From Glo-17 sp964637835 (GTDB lineage: Bacteria; Krumholzibacteriota; Krumholzibacteriia; LZORAL124-64-63), in contig CAZWYF010000006.1 in NCBI GenBank assembly GCA_964637835.1, positions 1 to 64,000 of the forward strand: DNA of 64,000 nt. Reading direction: 5' to 3'. The notes under the pieces were generated by a model. The model did not search any database and was not told the origin of the DNA. It saw only the letters and a list, made by a program, of their open reading frames with translations. The translations under genes were made by a program, and so were the position numbers. This document shows, in pieces, positions 8,092 to 16,056 of the stretch (position 1 is the stretch's first letter; each line of letters starts with the position of its first letter).

Positions 8092-8613
8092 TCAGGCTCC
8101 TTCGGACAGGGCGCGGTCGGCGCCGGTGTCGTCGTGGTTCGCGGCCATGGCCTCCTCCTCGAGGGGCCAGAGCTGCTGCAACTGCCCACCGACGCTCTGC
8201 TCCACCTTCAGCAGATCGGCGATGGTGGTCTTCTCGAGCAGGCCGGCGACCTGCTGGGCCAGGTATCTCCAGACGGCGCGCAGGCCGCAATCGCCGGTCC
8301 GCGGGCAATCGCCGCCCCCGGTCTCGGGATCCAGCACGCAGGGATGGTCGGGGGCGGGATCGCTGCCGAGCGCCCGCAGGACGCTGCCGGTGGTGATCTG
8401 CTCCGGATCGCCGCCGAGGACGTATCCCCCGTGACGGCCCCGGATGGCCTCCACCACGCCGCCGCGGCGCAGCAGGCCCAGGAGCTTGGCCACCGTGGGC
8501 TCGGGCAGGCCCTCGCGCTGGGCCAGCTGGCCGAGGGTCATCTGCTCGCCCGACGCGGCCAGCTGCATGACGAGCCGGACCGCCTGGTCTTCCGCCTTGG
8601 TGATTCTCAGCAT
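8092..8613 (-). CDS. Rrf2-family [2Fe-2S] regulator of the Suf operon
   Basis: A 173-residue Rrf2/IscR-type winged-helix repressor. The DNA-binding helix region is MTLGQLAQREGLPEPTVAKLLGLLRRGG. Three cluster cysteines are present as C92-x10-C103-x5-C109 (CVLDPETGGGDCPRTGDC), the IscR/SufR pattern. The true start is the ATG at 8613 (MLRITK), because upstream residues in frame lack family similarity and overlap the promoter. As first gene of the operon it probably senses Fe-S status and controls sufCBD and the downstream genes, and perhaps the divergent reductase. Confidence 0.9.
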   Translation of the reverse strand: MLRITKAEDQAVRLVMQLAASGEQMTLGQLAQREGLPEPTVAKLLGLLRRGGVVEAIRGRHGGYVLGGDPEQITTGSVLRALGSDPAPDHPCVLDPETGGGDCPRTGDCGLRAVWRYLAQQVAGLLEKTTIADLLKVEQSVGGQLQQLWPLEEEAMAANHDDTGADRALSEGA

Positions 8614-8738
8614 GGTTCGCCTGCCTTCTCCCGTGGTCGATCCGCACCGGGGGAGGGTGCGCACCTCGCCGCGGCACGGAACCGGCAGCTGGCGCCGGCC
8701 GCGGCATCCCCCGGCCCTTACAAGACTGTTCTGGTCCC

Positions 8739-8766
8739 AAACTAAAAACAATACCGAAGTTGTCAA
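8739..8766 (-). promoter_or_regulatory. Probable promoter of the rrf2-suf operon
   Basis: On the minus strand a perfect -35 TTGACA (8766-8761) is followed after 16 bases by TAGTTT (8744-8739). This is the most AT-rich patch of the region. Immediately downstream GGGACCAGAACAGTCTTG (about 8737-8720) is a likely operator area for the Rrf2 protein, by position only. Confidence 0.5.
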
Positions 8767-8805
8767 TATAAAAAACCCGGCCTGGCCCCACCGGGACCGC
8801 CCGTT

Positions 8806-8833
8806 TTGACAACCGCTTGCAGGATGTTATCTT
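8806..8833 (+). promoter_or_regulatory. Probable promoter of ferredoxin-NADP reductase
   Basis: TTGACA (8806-8811) and TATCTT (8828-8833) are separated by 16 bases and stand about 75 bases before the reductase ATG. The element is back-to-back with the suf promoter, 39 bases apart, so one regulator bound between them could affect both. Confidence 0.5.
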
Positions 8834-8909
8834 TGGCCGCCGTCGATCCCGCCAGAGCCGGCGGAAAAGATCTTCTTTATTCAGCGACTCGCCTCCCGGG
8901 AGCCCATCC

Positions 8910-9725
8910 ATGGCCGCCGAACTGAACGCCACGGTCACCATGCGGTACGAGATCAACCACGGCCTGCTGGTCCTCCAGGTCACGCCGGACGAGGAGATGC
9001 CGCCCTTCGTCGCGGGCCAGTACGCCGTCCTGGGCCTGCCCGGCTCGGCCCCGCGGTACCATGCCGCCGATCCCGAGGAACCACCCACTCCCCCGGAGAA
9101 GCTCATCAGGCGAGCCTACTCCATCGCCTCGTCCAGCCTGCAGGGCCGGTACTTCGAGTTCTTCGTGGCCATGGTGCGCTCGGGCGCCCTGACCCCGCGC
9201 CTGTTCGCCCTGCAGCAGGGCGACCGCATCTTCCTCGGGCGCAAGGTGGTGGGCATGTTCACCCTGGACGACGTGCCCGAGGGCAAGGACATCGTCTTCG
9301 TGGGCACGGGCACCGGCCTGGCCCCCTACCTGAGCATGCTGCGCTCCCGCTACGCCTTCGACGCCGGCCACCGCACCGTGGTGGTCCACGGCGCCCGGGT
9401 CACCTACGACCTCGGCTACCGCAGCGAGATGGAGGGCCTGGCCGCGCGCTACGAGAACTTCACCTACCTGCCCATCATCGACCATCCCGAGCGCGACCCC
9501 GGCTGGACCGGTCCGGTGGGCTACGTCAACCGCTTCTTCACCGAGGGGACGGTGGCCGAGCACCTCGGTCACGACCTCGACCCCGCCAGCACCGTCGTCT
9601 TCCTCTGCGGCAACCCCATGATGATCGACGGGATGCTCGGCTACCTCGGCGACCTCGGCTTCCGCAAGCACACCCGCCAGCAACCGGGCCACATCTTCGT
9701 CGAGGAGTTCTGGAAGCAGGACTAG
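8910..9725 (+). CDS. fpr: Ferredoxin--NADP(+) reductase
   Basis: A 271-residue FAD/NADP oxidoreductase of the bacterial Fpr class. RRAYSIASS (67-75) is the RxYS flavin-binding motif. VFVGTGTGLAPYLSML (near 130) is the nucleotide-binding GTGTG motif. VVFLCGNPMMIDGML and the C-terminal VEEFWKQD, an aromatic stacking region, complete the family pattern. The ATG at 8910 (MAAELNA) is chosen because GGGAG precedes it and the first strand of the FAD domain begins right after. It would exchange electrons between ferredoxin and NADPH, fitting the ferredoxin-dependent oxidoreductase and Suf genes nearby. Confidence 0.92.
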   Translation: MAAELNATVTMRYEINHGLLVLQVTPDEEMPPFVAGQYAVLGLPGSAPRYHAADPEEPPTPPEKLIRRAYSIASSSLQGRYFEFFVAMVRSGALTPRLFALQQGDRIFLGRKVVGMFTLDDVPEGKDIVFVGTGTGLAPYLSMLRSRYAFDAGHRTVVVHGARVTYDLGYRSEMEGLAARYENFTYLPIIDHPERDPGWTGPVGYVNRFFTEGTVAEHLGHDLDPASTVVFLCGNPMMIDGMLGYLGDLGFRKHTRQQPGHIFVEEFWKQD

Positions 9726-9900
9726 CCGCCCCGCTCGCGACGTGCGCGGCAGCAGGCCGGGCCGCCGAGACCCCGTTCCCCGGCCGCGCAACGGAAAAAA
9801 CACACGCGAACCCTCCGCCGATGGGTTATCCTTCCGCCGAGGCGTCCGTGCTGGACGGATGCCCGAGAACATCTGTTCATCAGGAGATCAGGACCGGATC

Positions 9901-11040
9901 ATGCACGACGAGCCCATCAATCGCGATTTCGAGGAAGAGAACGACCCCCAGCAGAGCGAGGAGTTCGCCCGCCTCCTCGAGCAGTCCGACGCCGAGACGG
10001 GCACCGCCGACCCGAAGCCCGGCGACCGCATCAGCGGCCGCATCGTGCGCATCGACGCGACCGAGGCGTTCGTGGACTTCGGCGGCCGCAGCGAGTTGCC
10101 GCTGTCCCTGGACGACCTCCGCGACGAGGACGGCGAGCTGACGGTCGAGGAAGGCGACGAGGTCACTGCTCAGGTCGTCAAGACCGCCGACGGACTCGCC
10201 CTCTCGACCACCGTGGATCCGAGCAAGGCCGGCAAGGCCCAGGCCATGGCCATGCTCGAATCCGCCCGCGAAGCCGGCACGCCGGTCGAGGGGAAGATCA
10301 CCGCCACCAACAAGGGCGGCTTCACCGTGGACCTGGGCGGCCAGCGGGGCTTCTGCCCCTTCAGCCAGATGGACCTGCGGCGGGTGGAGGATCCCGAGCC
10401 GTACGTGGGCACCAGCCAGCGTTTCCTGGTGCTGGAGATCTCGCCGGACGGCCGCAACATCGTGCTGTCCCGCCGTGCGCTGCTCCAGCGCGAGCGGGAC
10501 GACAAGGCCTCGGCCACCCGCGATGGCCTCGAGCCGGGCGCGGTGTTCACCGGAACGGTCACCCGGTTGATGCCCTACGGCGCGTTCGTGGACATCGGCG
10601 GCGTCGAGGGCCTGGTGCACATCTCCCAGATCAGCCACGCCCGCATCTCCGACCCCTCCGAGATGCTCGGCGAGGGCCAGGAGGTGCGCGTCGAGGTGGT
10701 CGAGATCCAGAACAAGGGCGAGGGTCGGCGCGAGCGCATCAGCCTGTCCATGAAGACCCTCGCGGACGACCCCTGGCCCGCCGAGGCCGGCGCCTTCGAG
10801 CCCGGCAGCGACGTCACCGGCAAGGTCACCCGCCTGGTGGATTTCGGCGCCTTCGTCCAGCTACGCCCCGGCATCGAGGGCCTGGTGCACATCAGCGAGC
10901 TGTCGGAGCGGCGCCTGCTGCACCCGCGCGAGGTGATCAACGAGGGCGACGAGATCACCATCCGCGTGCTGGAGATCGACCTGAACCGGCGGCGGATCTC
11001 GCTCAGCCGGCGCCAGGCCGCCGACTACGCCGGCGACTAG
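9901..11040 (+). CDS. S1-domain RNA-binding protein (four S1 repeats)
   Basis: A 379-residue protein with an acidic N-terminus (1-40) and four S1 OB-fold repeats at roughly 41-106, 124-195, 208-283 and 300-372. The last two are canonical (GTVTRLMPYGAFVDIGGVEG and GKVTRLVDFGAFVQLRPGIE, each followed by LVHIS). It is shorter than E. coli S1 (six repeats) and resembles the four-repeat S1 homologues of other phyla. The ATG at 9901 has AGGA about 10 bases upstream. An earlier in-frame ATG at 9859 is possible. Likely role: mRNA binding on the 30S ribosome or another RNA-binding function. Confidence 0.88.
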   Translation: MHDEPINRDFEEENDPQQSEEFARLLEQSDAETGTADPKPGDRISGRIVRIDATEAFVDFGGRSELPLSLDDLRDEDGELTVEEGDEVTAQVVKTADGLALSTTVDPSKAGKAQAMAMLESAREAGTPVEGKITATNKGGFTVDLGGQRGFCPFSQMDLRRVEDPEPYVGTSQRFLVLEISPDGRNIVLSRRALLQRERDDKASATRDGLEPGAVFTGTVTRLMPYGAFVDIGGVEGLVHISQISHARISDPSEMLGEGQEVRVEVVEIQNKGEGRRERISLSMKTLADDPWPAEAGAFEPGSDVTGKVTRLVDFGAFVQLRPGIEGLVHISELSERRLLHPREVINEGDEITIRVLEIDLNRRRISLSRRQAADYAGD

Positions 11041-11047
11041 CGCCAGT

Positions 11048-11114
11048 GGCGGGCCGCCCGCGGCCCGCCCGTGGACGACGACGGCGCCCCGGGGGTAGCC
11101 CCGCGGGCGCCGTC
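11048..11114. terminator. Two hairpins between convergent S1 and nadA
   Basis: Hairpin 1 pairs GGCGGGCCG (11048-11056) with CGGCCCGCC (11061-11069). Hairpin 2 pairs GACGGCGCCC (11080-11089) with GGGCGCCGTC (11105-11114). They fill the space between the S1 gene stop and the nadA stop. No T tract is present, so they are likely bidirectional 3'-end structures rather than classic intrinsic terminators. Confidence 0.5.
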
Positions 11115-11149
11115 GCGTCTTCCGCGCCCAGGATTCCGGCCGGACGCCC

Positions 11150-12109
11150 TCAGCGGCCGAGGTCCAGCATCCGCTGCAGCGGCACCAGCGCCCGCACGGC
11201 CACCTCGGGGTCCACCACCACCTCGGGACGCCGGTGGCGCATGCAGGCGAGCAGCTTGGCCGGCGTGTTCTTCCGCATGTGGGGACAGAGGTTGCAGGCA
11301 CAGGTCTCATCGGCCCCCGGCGCGGGGATCAGCACCTTGTCCGGGTTCTCCTTCTGCATCTGGTGCAGGATGCCCGGCTCGGTGACCACGATGATCTCGC
11401 GGGCGGGAGTGCGGCGGGCGTAGGCCAGGATGCTGCTCGTCGACCCCACGTGGTCGGCCTGGTCGAGGATCACGCCGGGACATTCCGGATGGGCCGCCAC
11501 CACGGCGTCGGGGTGTTCCTCGCGCAGCTCCTCCAGGCGGATGGCGCTGAAGACCTCGTGCACCTCGCAGCTGCCGTGCCAGAGCACCAGCTCGCGCCCC
11601 GTCTGCTCGGCCACCCAGCGGCCGAGGAAGCGGTCCGGGGCGAAGATGAGCGGCTGCTCCGGCGGGAAGCTCTCCACCACCTTCACCGCGTTGCTGCTGG
11701 TACAGATGATGTCGCTCTGGGCCTTGGTGGCCGCCGAGCAGTTGATGTAGGTGACCACCGCGTGGTCCGGGTACTGCGCCCGGAAGGCGGCGAACTCGTC
11801 CGGCGGGCAGCCGTCGGCCAGGCTGCAGCCCGCGGTGAGGTCGGGCACCAGCACCGGCTTGTCGGGGTTGAGGATCTTCGCCGTCTCGGCCATGAAGTGA
11901 ACCCCCGCGAACACGATCACCTCGGCGTCGGTGGCGGCGGCCTTCTGGGCCAGATAGAGGCTGTCGCCCACGTGGTCGGCCAGGTCCTGGATGGCCGGCT
12001 CCTGGTAGAAGTGCGCCAGGATCACCGCGTCGAGTTCCTGCTCCAGGCGCGTGACCTCGGCGGCCAGGGCGGCGGGAGCCATGGGCGTGGTGGTGTCCGT
12101 GGGATTCAT
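11150..12109 (-). CDS. nadA: Quinolinate synthase NadA
   Basis: A 319-residue [4Fe-4S] enzyme that condenses iminoaspartate with dihydroxyacetone phosphate to quinolinate in NAD synthesis. The three cluster cysteines are visible: C95 (TAGCSLADG), C210 (HPECPG) and C275 (NLCPHM). Other family signatures are AHFYQEPAIQDLADHVGDS and YINCSAATKA. The ATG at 12109 (MNPTDTTT) is preferred, with AAAGG upstream; longer in-frame sequence has no similarity. No nadB or nadC is nearby. It is one of the Fe-S clients that the Suf operon could serve. Confidence 0.96.
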   Translation of the reverse strand: MNPTDTTTPMAPAALAAEVTRLEQELDAVILAHFYQEPAIQDLADHVGDSLYLAQKAAATDAEVIVFAGVHFMAETAKILNPDKPVLVPDLTAGCSLADGCPPDEFAAFRAQYPDHAVVTYINCSAATKAQSDIICTSSNAVKVVESFPPEQPLIFAPDRFLGRWVAEQTGRELVLWHGSCEVHEVFSAIRLEELREEHPDAVVAAHPECPGVILDQADHVGSTSSILAYARRTPAREIIVVTEPGILHQMQKENPDKVLIPAPGADETCACNLCPHMRKNTPAKLLACMRHRRPEVVVDPEVAVRALVPLQRMLDLGR

Positions 12110-12324
12110 CGCAGGCCTTTCCGGTCGGGGTTCCTGGGGATCCAATGTGGTCACTGCCGACCGCAGCGGCAAGCTCGGGCCAACCCCCGGTTGTCTGTGG
12201 ACTTTCGCCAGGCCACTCGTTACTTTTACCCGAGATTCACGGCTCCAGCACCGCGGCGGCCGCCCCGCCCCCGGTGCCGCCGGTCGATCCCGCGGAATGA
12301 CACAAGCCAAGGGAGCTGCCCACG

Positions 12325-13431
12325 ATGACTGTCCGGGCCATGGACACCCGCCGCGGCGCCGCCGGGGTGCTCGTCACCCTCCTGCTGGGCCTGCTGCTGC
12401 TCGCGGTCGGGTGCAGCGACGACGAGAGCGATCCCACCTTCCCGCCCCAGCCGGAGCCCGAGGTGGGCAACTGGTTCCTCGGCATCTGGGGCTCCGGCCC
12501 CGACGACATCTACGCGGTGGGCCAGCCCGGCCTCATCTACCACTGGAACGGCACCGCCTGGAGCCGCGAGGAGAGCGGGGTCGACGTGGCCCTGACGGAC
12601 GTCTGGGGCCCCGGCGATGGCTCCGTCTACGTCACCGGCCACGAGGGCGTGATCCTGCGCAAGTCGGGCGGCGGGTGGACACGGCTGGAGAGCGGGACCG
12701 CGGAGGACCTCTTCTCCGTGGGCGAGTACCAGGGGCAGATCATGGCCAGCGGCCGCGAGGGCGCCCTGCGCCGCCTGTCCGGCTCCTCCTGGGTCAACGG
12801 CCCCGAGGTGATCTACGTCCGCGACTCCGAGGAGGCCGTGCTCGATACGTTGCAGCGCAGCGAGGACATCGAGTCGCTCACCACGGTGGGCCATTACGGC
12901 GTCACCGGCTCGGAGGGCGTCATCCTCATGGCCGATCAGGAGGTGGACTGGCAGCTGCGCCGCGTCACCGGTGGCCGCCAGTGGGTCACCTGCGCCACCA
13001 GCGCCGAGCGCGTGGGCGGCAACTTCATCGCCACCGACGGCGGCCGGCTCTTCCAGCTGAACGAGTCCGAGGGCGGCCGGCTGGCCTGGCGGGAGCGCTT
13101 CAGCCCCGCGCTCGATTCGGTGGTCTACGGCCTGCACGCCGACCCGGCCGACACGGTCTGGGCCGTGACCAACGACGGCCGCATCACCCGTGTCGATCCC
13201 GGCGGCAATGCCGAGGAGATCGTCCTCTACGATGACGGCCTGGTCCTCTTCGACATCTGGGGCACCAGCGGCACCAACCTCTACGCCGTGGGCATCGAGG
13301 GCCGCGTGCTGAGATTCCACGAGATCAACCCGGGCGAGTTCGGCTGGTCCCAGGAGGACCTGCCCGACCTGCCCGCGGACAAGGCGCATGCCGAGGTCGT
13401 CTACGACAAGTTCGGCCGACCGGTCCCCTGA
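12325..13431 (+). CDS. Exported beta-propeller-like lipoprotein
   Basis: A 368-residue protein with a lipoprotein-type signal: basic start, hydrophobic run, then LAVGC with Cys30. The mature part has repeating blades with the pattern W-x-G-x-x-D-[DN]-x-[YV]-A-V-G-x-x-G, for example FLGIWGSGPDDIYAVGQPG and LTDVWGPGDGSVYVTGHEG. This pattern is typical of exported propellers annotated as BNR/WD40-like or Ycf48-like. The last blade is DIWGTSGTNLYAVGIEG. AAGGGAG lies upstream of the ATG. The function is unknown; these proteins are usually surface or periplasmic. A good terminator hairpin follows. Confidence 0.75.
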   Translation: MTVRAMDTRRGAAGVLVTLLLGLLLLAVGCSDDESDPTFPPQPEPEVGNWFLGIWGSGPDDIYAVGQPGLIYHWNGTAWSREESGVDVALTDVWGPGDGSVYVTGHEGVILRKSGGGWTRLESGTAEDLFSVGEYQGQIMASGREGALRRLSGSSWVNGPEVIYVRDSEEAVLDTLQRSEDIESLTTVGHYGVTGSEGVILMADQEVDWQLRRVTGGRQWVTCATSAERVGGNFIATDGGRLFQLNESEGGRLAWRERFSPALDSVVYGLHADPADTVWAVTNDGRITRVDPGGNAEEIVLYDDGLVLFDIWGTSGTNLYAVGIEGRVLRFHEINPGEFGWSQEDLPDLPADKAHAEVVYDKFGRPVP

Positions 13432-13454
13432 TCGGCCCCACCGCTTCCCCCGCA

Positions 13455-13487
13455 GAGCCCGGCCCCGAGGGGCCGGGCTCGTTCCTG
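13455..13487 (+). terminator. Intrinsic-type terminator after the propeller lipoprotein
   Basis: GAGCCCGGCC (13455-13464) pairs with GGCCGGGCTC (13471-13480), with the loop CCGAGG, followed by GTTCCTGT. It stands just before the ribosome site of pepF. Confidence 0.65.
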
Positions 13488-13511
13488 TGACCGTTTCCCC
13501 GGAGGTCCCCC

Positions 13512-15428
13512 ATGTTCCAGCGTGCTAGCGCCAGGGTCCTGCTGGTCCTGGCTGTCGGGCTGTTCGCCGCGTGTTCCGCGGTGGCCTACACCCCCGATGC
13601 CGCGGCGCCCCGCAGCGCCGTCCCGACCGAGTACCAGTGGCAATGGGAGCACATCTTCCCCGGCGTCGAGGCCTGGGAGGCGGAGCTCGCCGCGTTCGAG
13701 CAGGACATCCCCTCGCTCCTGGAGTACCAGGGCCGCCTCGGCGAGTCCCGCGAGACCCTGAAGCAGGCCCAGGACGACCTCCACGCCATGCTGGAGCGGT
13801 TCTACAAGCTGATGGTCTACGCTCAGCTGCGCTTCGACATCGACCAGGGCGACAACGAGGCCCGCACGCGCCAGGGCCGCGTCGGCCAGCTCGGCCCCCG
13901 GCTGGGCCAGGCCACGTCCTGGATGCAGCCGGAGCTGCTGCAGATCCCCCGCGAGACCATCGAGGGGTGGCTCCAGGAGGATCCGGAGTTCGCCGAGTGG
14001 CGCTACTACTTCGAGGAGATGTGGCGCCAGGAGGCCCACACCCTGGACGCCAGCGGCGAGAAGCTCATGGCCACCCTCGGCCGCATGCGCGGCACCCCCG
14101 GCGACGCTCACGAGGCGCTGCTGGGCGTGGACATCGCCTTCCCGGAGATCGTCGGCGTCGATGGCGAGCCGCAGCCGCTGACCCTGAACAACTTCGGCAC
14201 CCTGCGCGCCGCCTCCACCTATGCCGTGCGCAAGCAGGCCGCCGAGGGCTTCTTCGGCACCCTGCGCGATTACGAGAACACCTTCTCCGTGCTTCTCGAT
14301 GGCGTGGTCAAGAACCACATCGCCACCAAGGAAGCCCGCGGGTACGACAGCTGCCTCGAGGCGGCCCTCGCCCCCGACAACATCACGGCGGCCACGTACG
14401 AGAACCTGGTGAACACCGTCCGCGAGAACCTGCCCCGGACGATGCACCGGTACGTGGAGCTGCGCCGCAAGGTGCTCGGCCTGGGCGACCAGCTGGAGTT
14501 CGCCAACCTCTACAACCCGCTGCTCGAGGACATGGACGTGGAATACACGTACGAGGAGGGCATGGAGCTCATCGCCCGCGGCCTCGAGCCCCTGGGCAAG
14601 GAGTACGTCGAGCAGGCCCGGATCGGCATGGACCCGGCCAGCGGCTGGACCGACGTCTTCCCCAACGAGGACAAGCGCTCCGGCGCCTACAGCAACGGTG
14701 TGCTCGCCCACGCGATCCACCCCTTCGTGCTGCAGAACTTCGACAACACCCTCAACGCGGTCTACACCACCGCGCACGAGTACGGCCATGCCCTGCACAG
14801 CTGGTACAGCAGCAACAACCAGCCGCCGCAGTACCGCGGGTACACCACGTTCCTGGCCGAGGTGGCCTCCACGTGCAACGAGGCCCTGCTGACCAACCAC
14901 CTGCTCGAGCAGTACGACGACGATCCCGAGATGAAGCTGATGCTGCTCAACCAGCGCCTCGAGAGCATCCGTCTGACCATCTTCCGCCAGACGCTGTTCG
15001 CGGACTTCGAGCTGGCGTTCCACGAGCACGGCGAGGCTGGCAACCCGCTGACCGCCGAGTGGCTCAACGCCAAGTACAAGGAACTGATCCACACCTACTA
15101 CGGCCCCGGGTTCGCCATGAGCGAGAACGACGAGTGCGAGTGGATGTTCATCCCGCACTTCTACTACAACTTCTACGTCTTCAGCTACGCCACCGGCCTG
15201 ACCAGCGGCCTGGCCCTGGCCGAGGAGATCTCCGGGACCGGAGACCGGGCTTCCCGGCGCTACATCGACAACATGCTGAAGGCCGGCTCCAGCGCCCCGC
15301 CGCTGGAGATCCTCGCCCGCGCCGGTGTGGACCTCGAGACTCCCGCCCCCATCCAGAGCGCCATGGACCTCTTCGCCGAGACCGTCGAGGAGTTCGAGCG
15401 CACCTGGGTGAAGCTGCAGCGGCAGTAG
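13512..15428 (+). CDS. pepF: Exported M3-family oligoendopeptidase (PepF-like)
   Basis: A 638-residue zinc metallopeptidase. HEYGH in YTTAHEYGHALHSWY is the M3 HExxH site, and the downstream glutamate lies in FLAEVASTCNEALL. The N-terminus is a signal sequence (ARVLLVLAVGLFAACSAVAYTP). Either signal peptidase cleaves after AVA or Cys21 is lipidated (FAAC, a weak lipobox). Most PepF enzymes are cytoplasmic, so export is unusual. GGAGG stands 7 bases before the ATG. The enzyme would cleave oligopeptides in the periplasm, feeding amino-acid fermentation. Confidence 0.9.
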   Translation: MFQRASARVLLVLAVGLFAACSAVAYTPDAAAPRSAVPTEYQWQWEHIFPGVEAWEAELAAFEQDIPSLLEYQGRLGESRETLKQAQDDLHAMLERFYKLMVYAQLRFDIDQGDNEARTRQGRVGQLGPRLGQATSWMQPELLQIPRETIEGWLQEDPEFAEWRYYFEEMWRQEAHTLDASGEKLMATLGRMRGTPGDAHEALLGVDIAFPEIVGVDGEPQPLTLNNFGTLRAASTYAVRKQAAEGFFGTLRDYENTFSVLLDGVVKNHIATKEARGYDSCLEAALAPDNITAATYENLVNTVRENLPRTMHRYVELRRKVLGLGDQLEFANLYNPLLEDMDVEYTYEEGMELIARGLEPLGKEYVEQARIGMDPASGWTDVFPNEDKRSGAYSNGVLAHAIHPFVLQNFDNTLNAVYTTAHEYGHALHSWYSSNNQPPQYRGYTTFLAEVASTCNEALLTNHLLEQYDDDPEMKLMLLNQRLESIRLTIFRQTLFADFELAFHEHGEAGNPLTAEWLNAKYKELIHTYYGPGFAMSENDECEWMFIPHFYYNFYVFSYATGLTSGLALAEEISGTGDRASRRYIDNMLKAGSSAPPLEILARAGVDLETPAPIQSAMDLFAETVEEFERTWVKLQRQ

Positions 15429-15479
15429 GCGCGCCCGGCCCGCGTGGCGCCCATGCCGGGCGTACTACTACCATGACGA

Positions 15480-15512
15480 GCCCCCGGTCCCTCGGGACCG
15501 GGGGCTTTCGAT
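15480..15512 (+). terminator. Strong terminator between pepF and the Cys-rich peptide operon
   Basis: GCCCCCGGTCC (15480-15490) pairs perfectly with GGACCGGGGGC (15495-15505), with loop CTCG, followed by TTTCGATT. It is suited to ending pepF. The convergent minus-strand operon also ends here but has no T tract on that side. Confidence 0.75.
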
Positions 15513-15554
15513 TGGCCGGCGGTGGCCGCGCCGGCCGCCGGCGACCTTCGGCCG

Positions 15555-15791
15555 CTAGCCGCCGGGGGGGTTGTGGATCTCCATGCCACCGCAGCTGCAC
15601 CGGGGGCCCCCGAGGCCGAAGAACCCGGTGCAGCTGCAGCTGCAGGGCGGCGGCCCGGAGGCCGAGCAGCTCGCCCCCCACCAGCAGCTGGTGGAGCAGG
15701 ACTCGAAATCGTCGCCGCCGCTGGCCAGGGCGACCGCCGCCACGAGCAGCAGGATCGCCGCCAGGGCCGCGCCTCGCGATGTGGTCGTCAT
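15555..15791 (-). CDS. Small exported cysteine-rich protein 1
   Basis: A 78-residue protein. It has a Sec-type signal (1-23, ending VALA before SGG) and a 55-residue mature part with eight cysteines at 32, 36, 42, 50, 52, 54, 65 and 67, many as CxC (CSCSC, CSCGG). The C-terminus CSCGGMEIHNPPGG matches the end of the neighbouring protein (CSCGGSNMDNPPVE), so the two are paralogues. GAGGAGG lies 7 bases before the ATG. It is the last gene of a five-gene exported operon. Function unknown: a disulfide-rich effector, metal binder or matured peptide are all possible. Too small for most domain libraries. Confidence 0.75.
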   Translation of the reverse strand: MTTTSRGAALAAILLLVAAVALASGGDDFESCSTSCWWGASCSASGPPPCSCSCTGFFGLGGPRCSCGGMEIHNPPGG

Positions 15792-15821
15792 GCGGGACCT
15801 CCTCGTTCTTCCGCCCGGGGA

Positions 15822-16055
15822 TCACTCCACCGGCGGATTGTCCATGTTGCTGCCGCCGCAGCTACAGCCGCAGCGTCCGATGATGGGGCAGTGGCACTCG
15901 CAGGGGCACGGGCCGGTCATGCTGCAGCCGTAGCCGATGGGGTGCTTGGCCGAGCAGCTGCACAGGCCGCCACCGCCGGAATCGTCGGCGGCGGCCAGCG
16001 GGCCGGGCAGGCCCAGGAGTCCGGCGATCAGGACCAGGAACAGGACAGTGCGCAC
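15822..16055 (-). CDS. Small exported cysteine-rich protein 2
   Basis: A 77-residue paralogue of the downstream gene. Residues 1-22 form a signal peptide (LFLVLIAGLLGLPGPLAA). The mature part has ten cysteines at 32, 34, 44, 50, 52, 54, 56, 62, 64 and 66, with CPCECHC and CGCSCGG clusters and the shared NPP ending. The start is GTG at 16055, with AAGGGAG about 10 bases upstream and only one base after the stop of the propeller gene, so translation is coupled. Cysteines make up almost one fifth of the mature chain. Metallothionein-like metal binding or extensive disulfides are both compatible; neither is shown. Confidence 0.75.
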   Translation of the reverse strand: MRTVLFLVLIAGLLGLPGPLAAADDSGGGGLCSCSAKHPIGYGCSMTGPCPCECHCPIIGRCGCSCGGSNMDNPPVE

Positions 16056-16056
16056 G

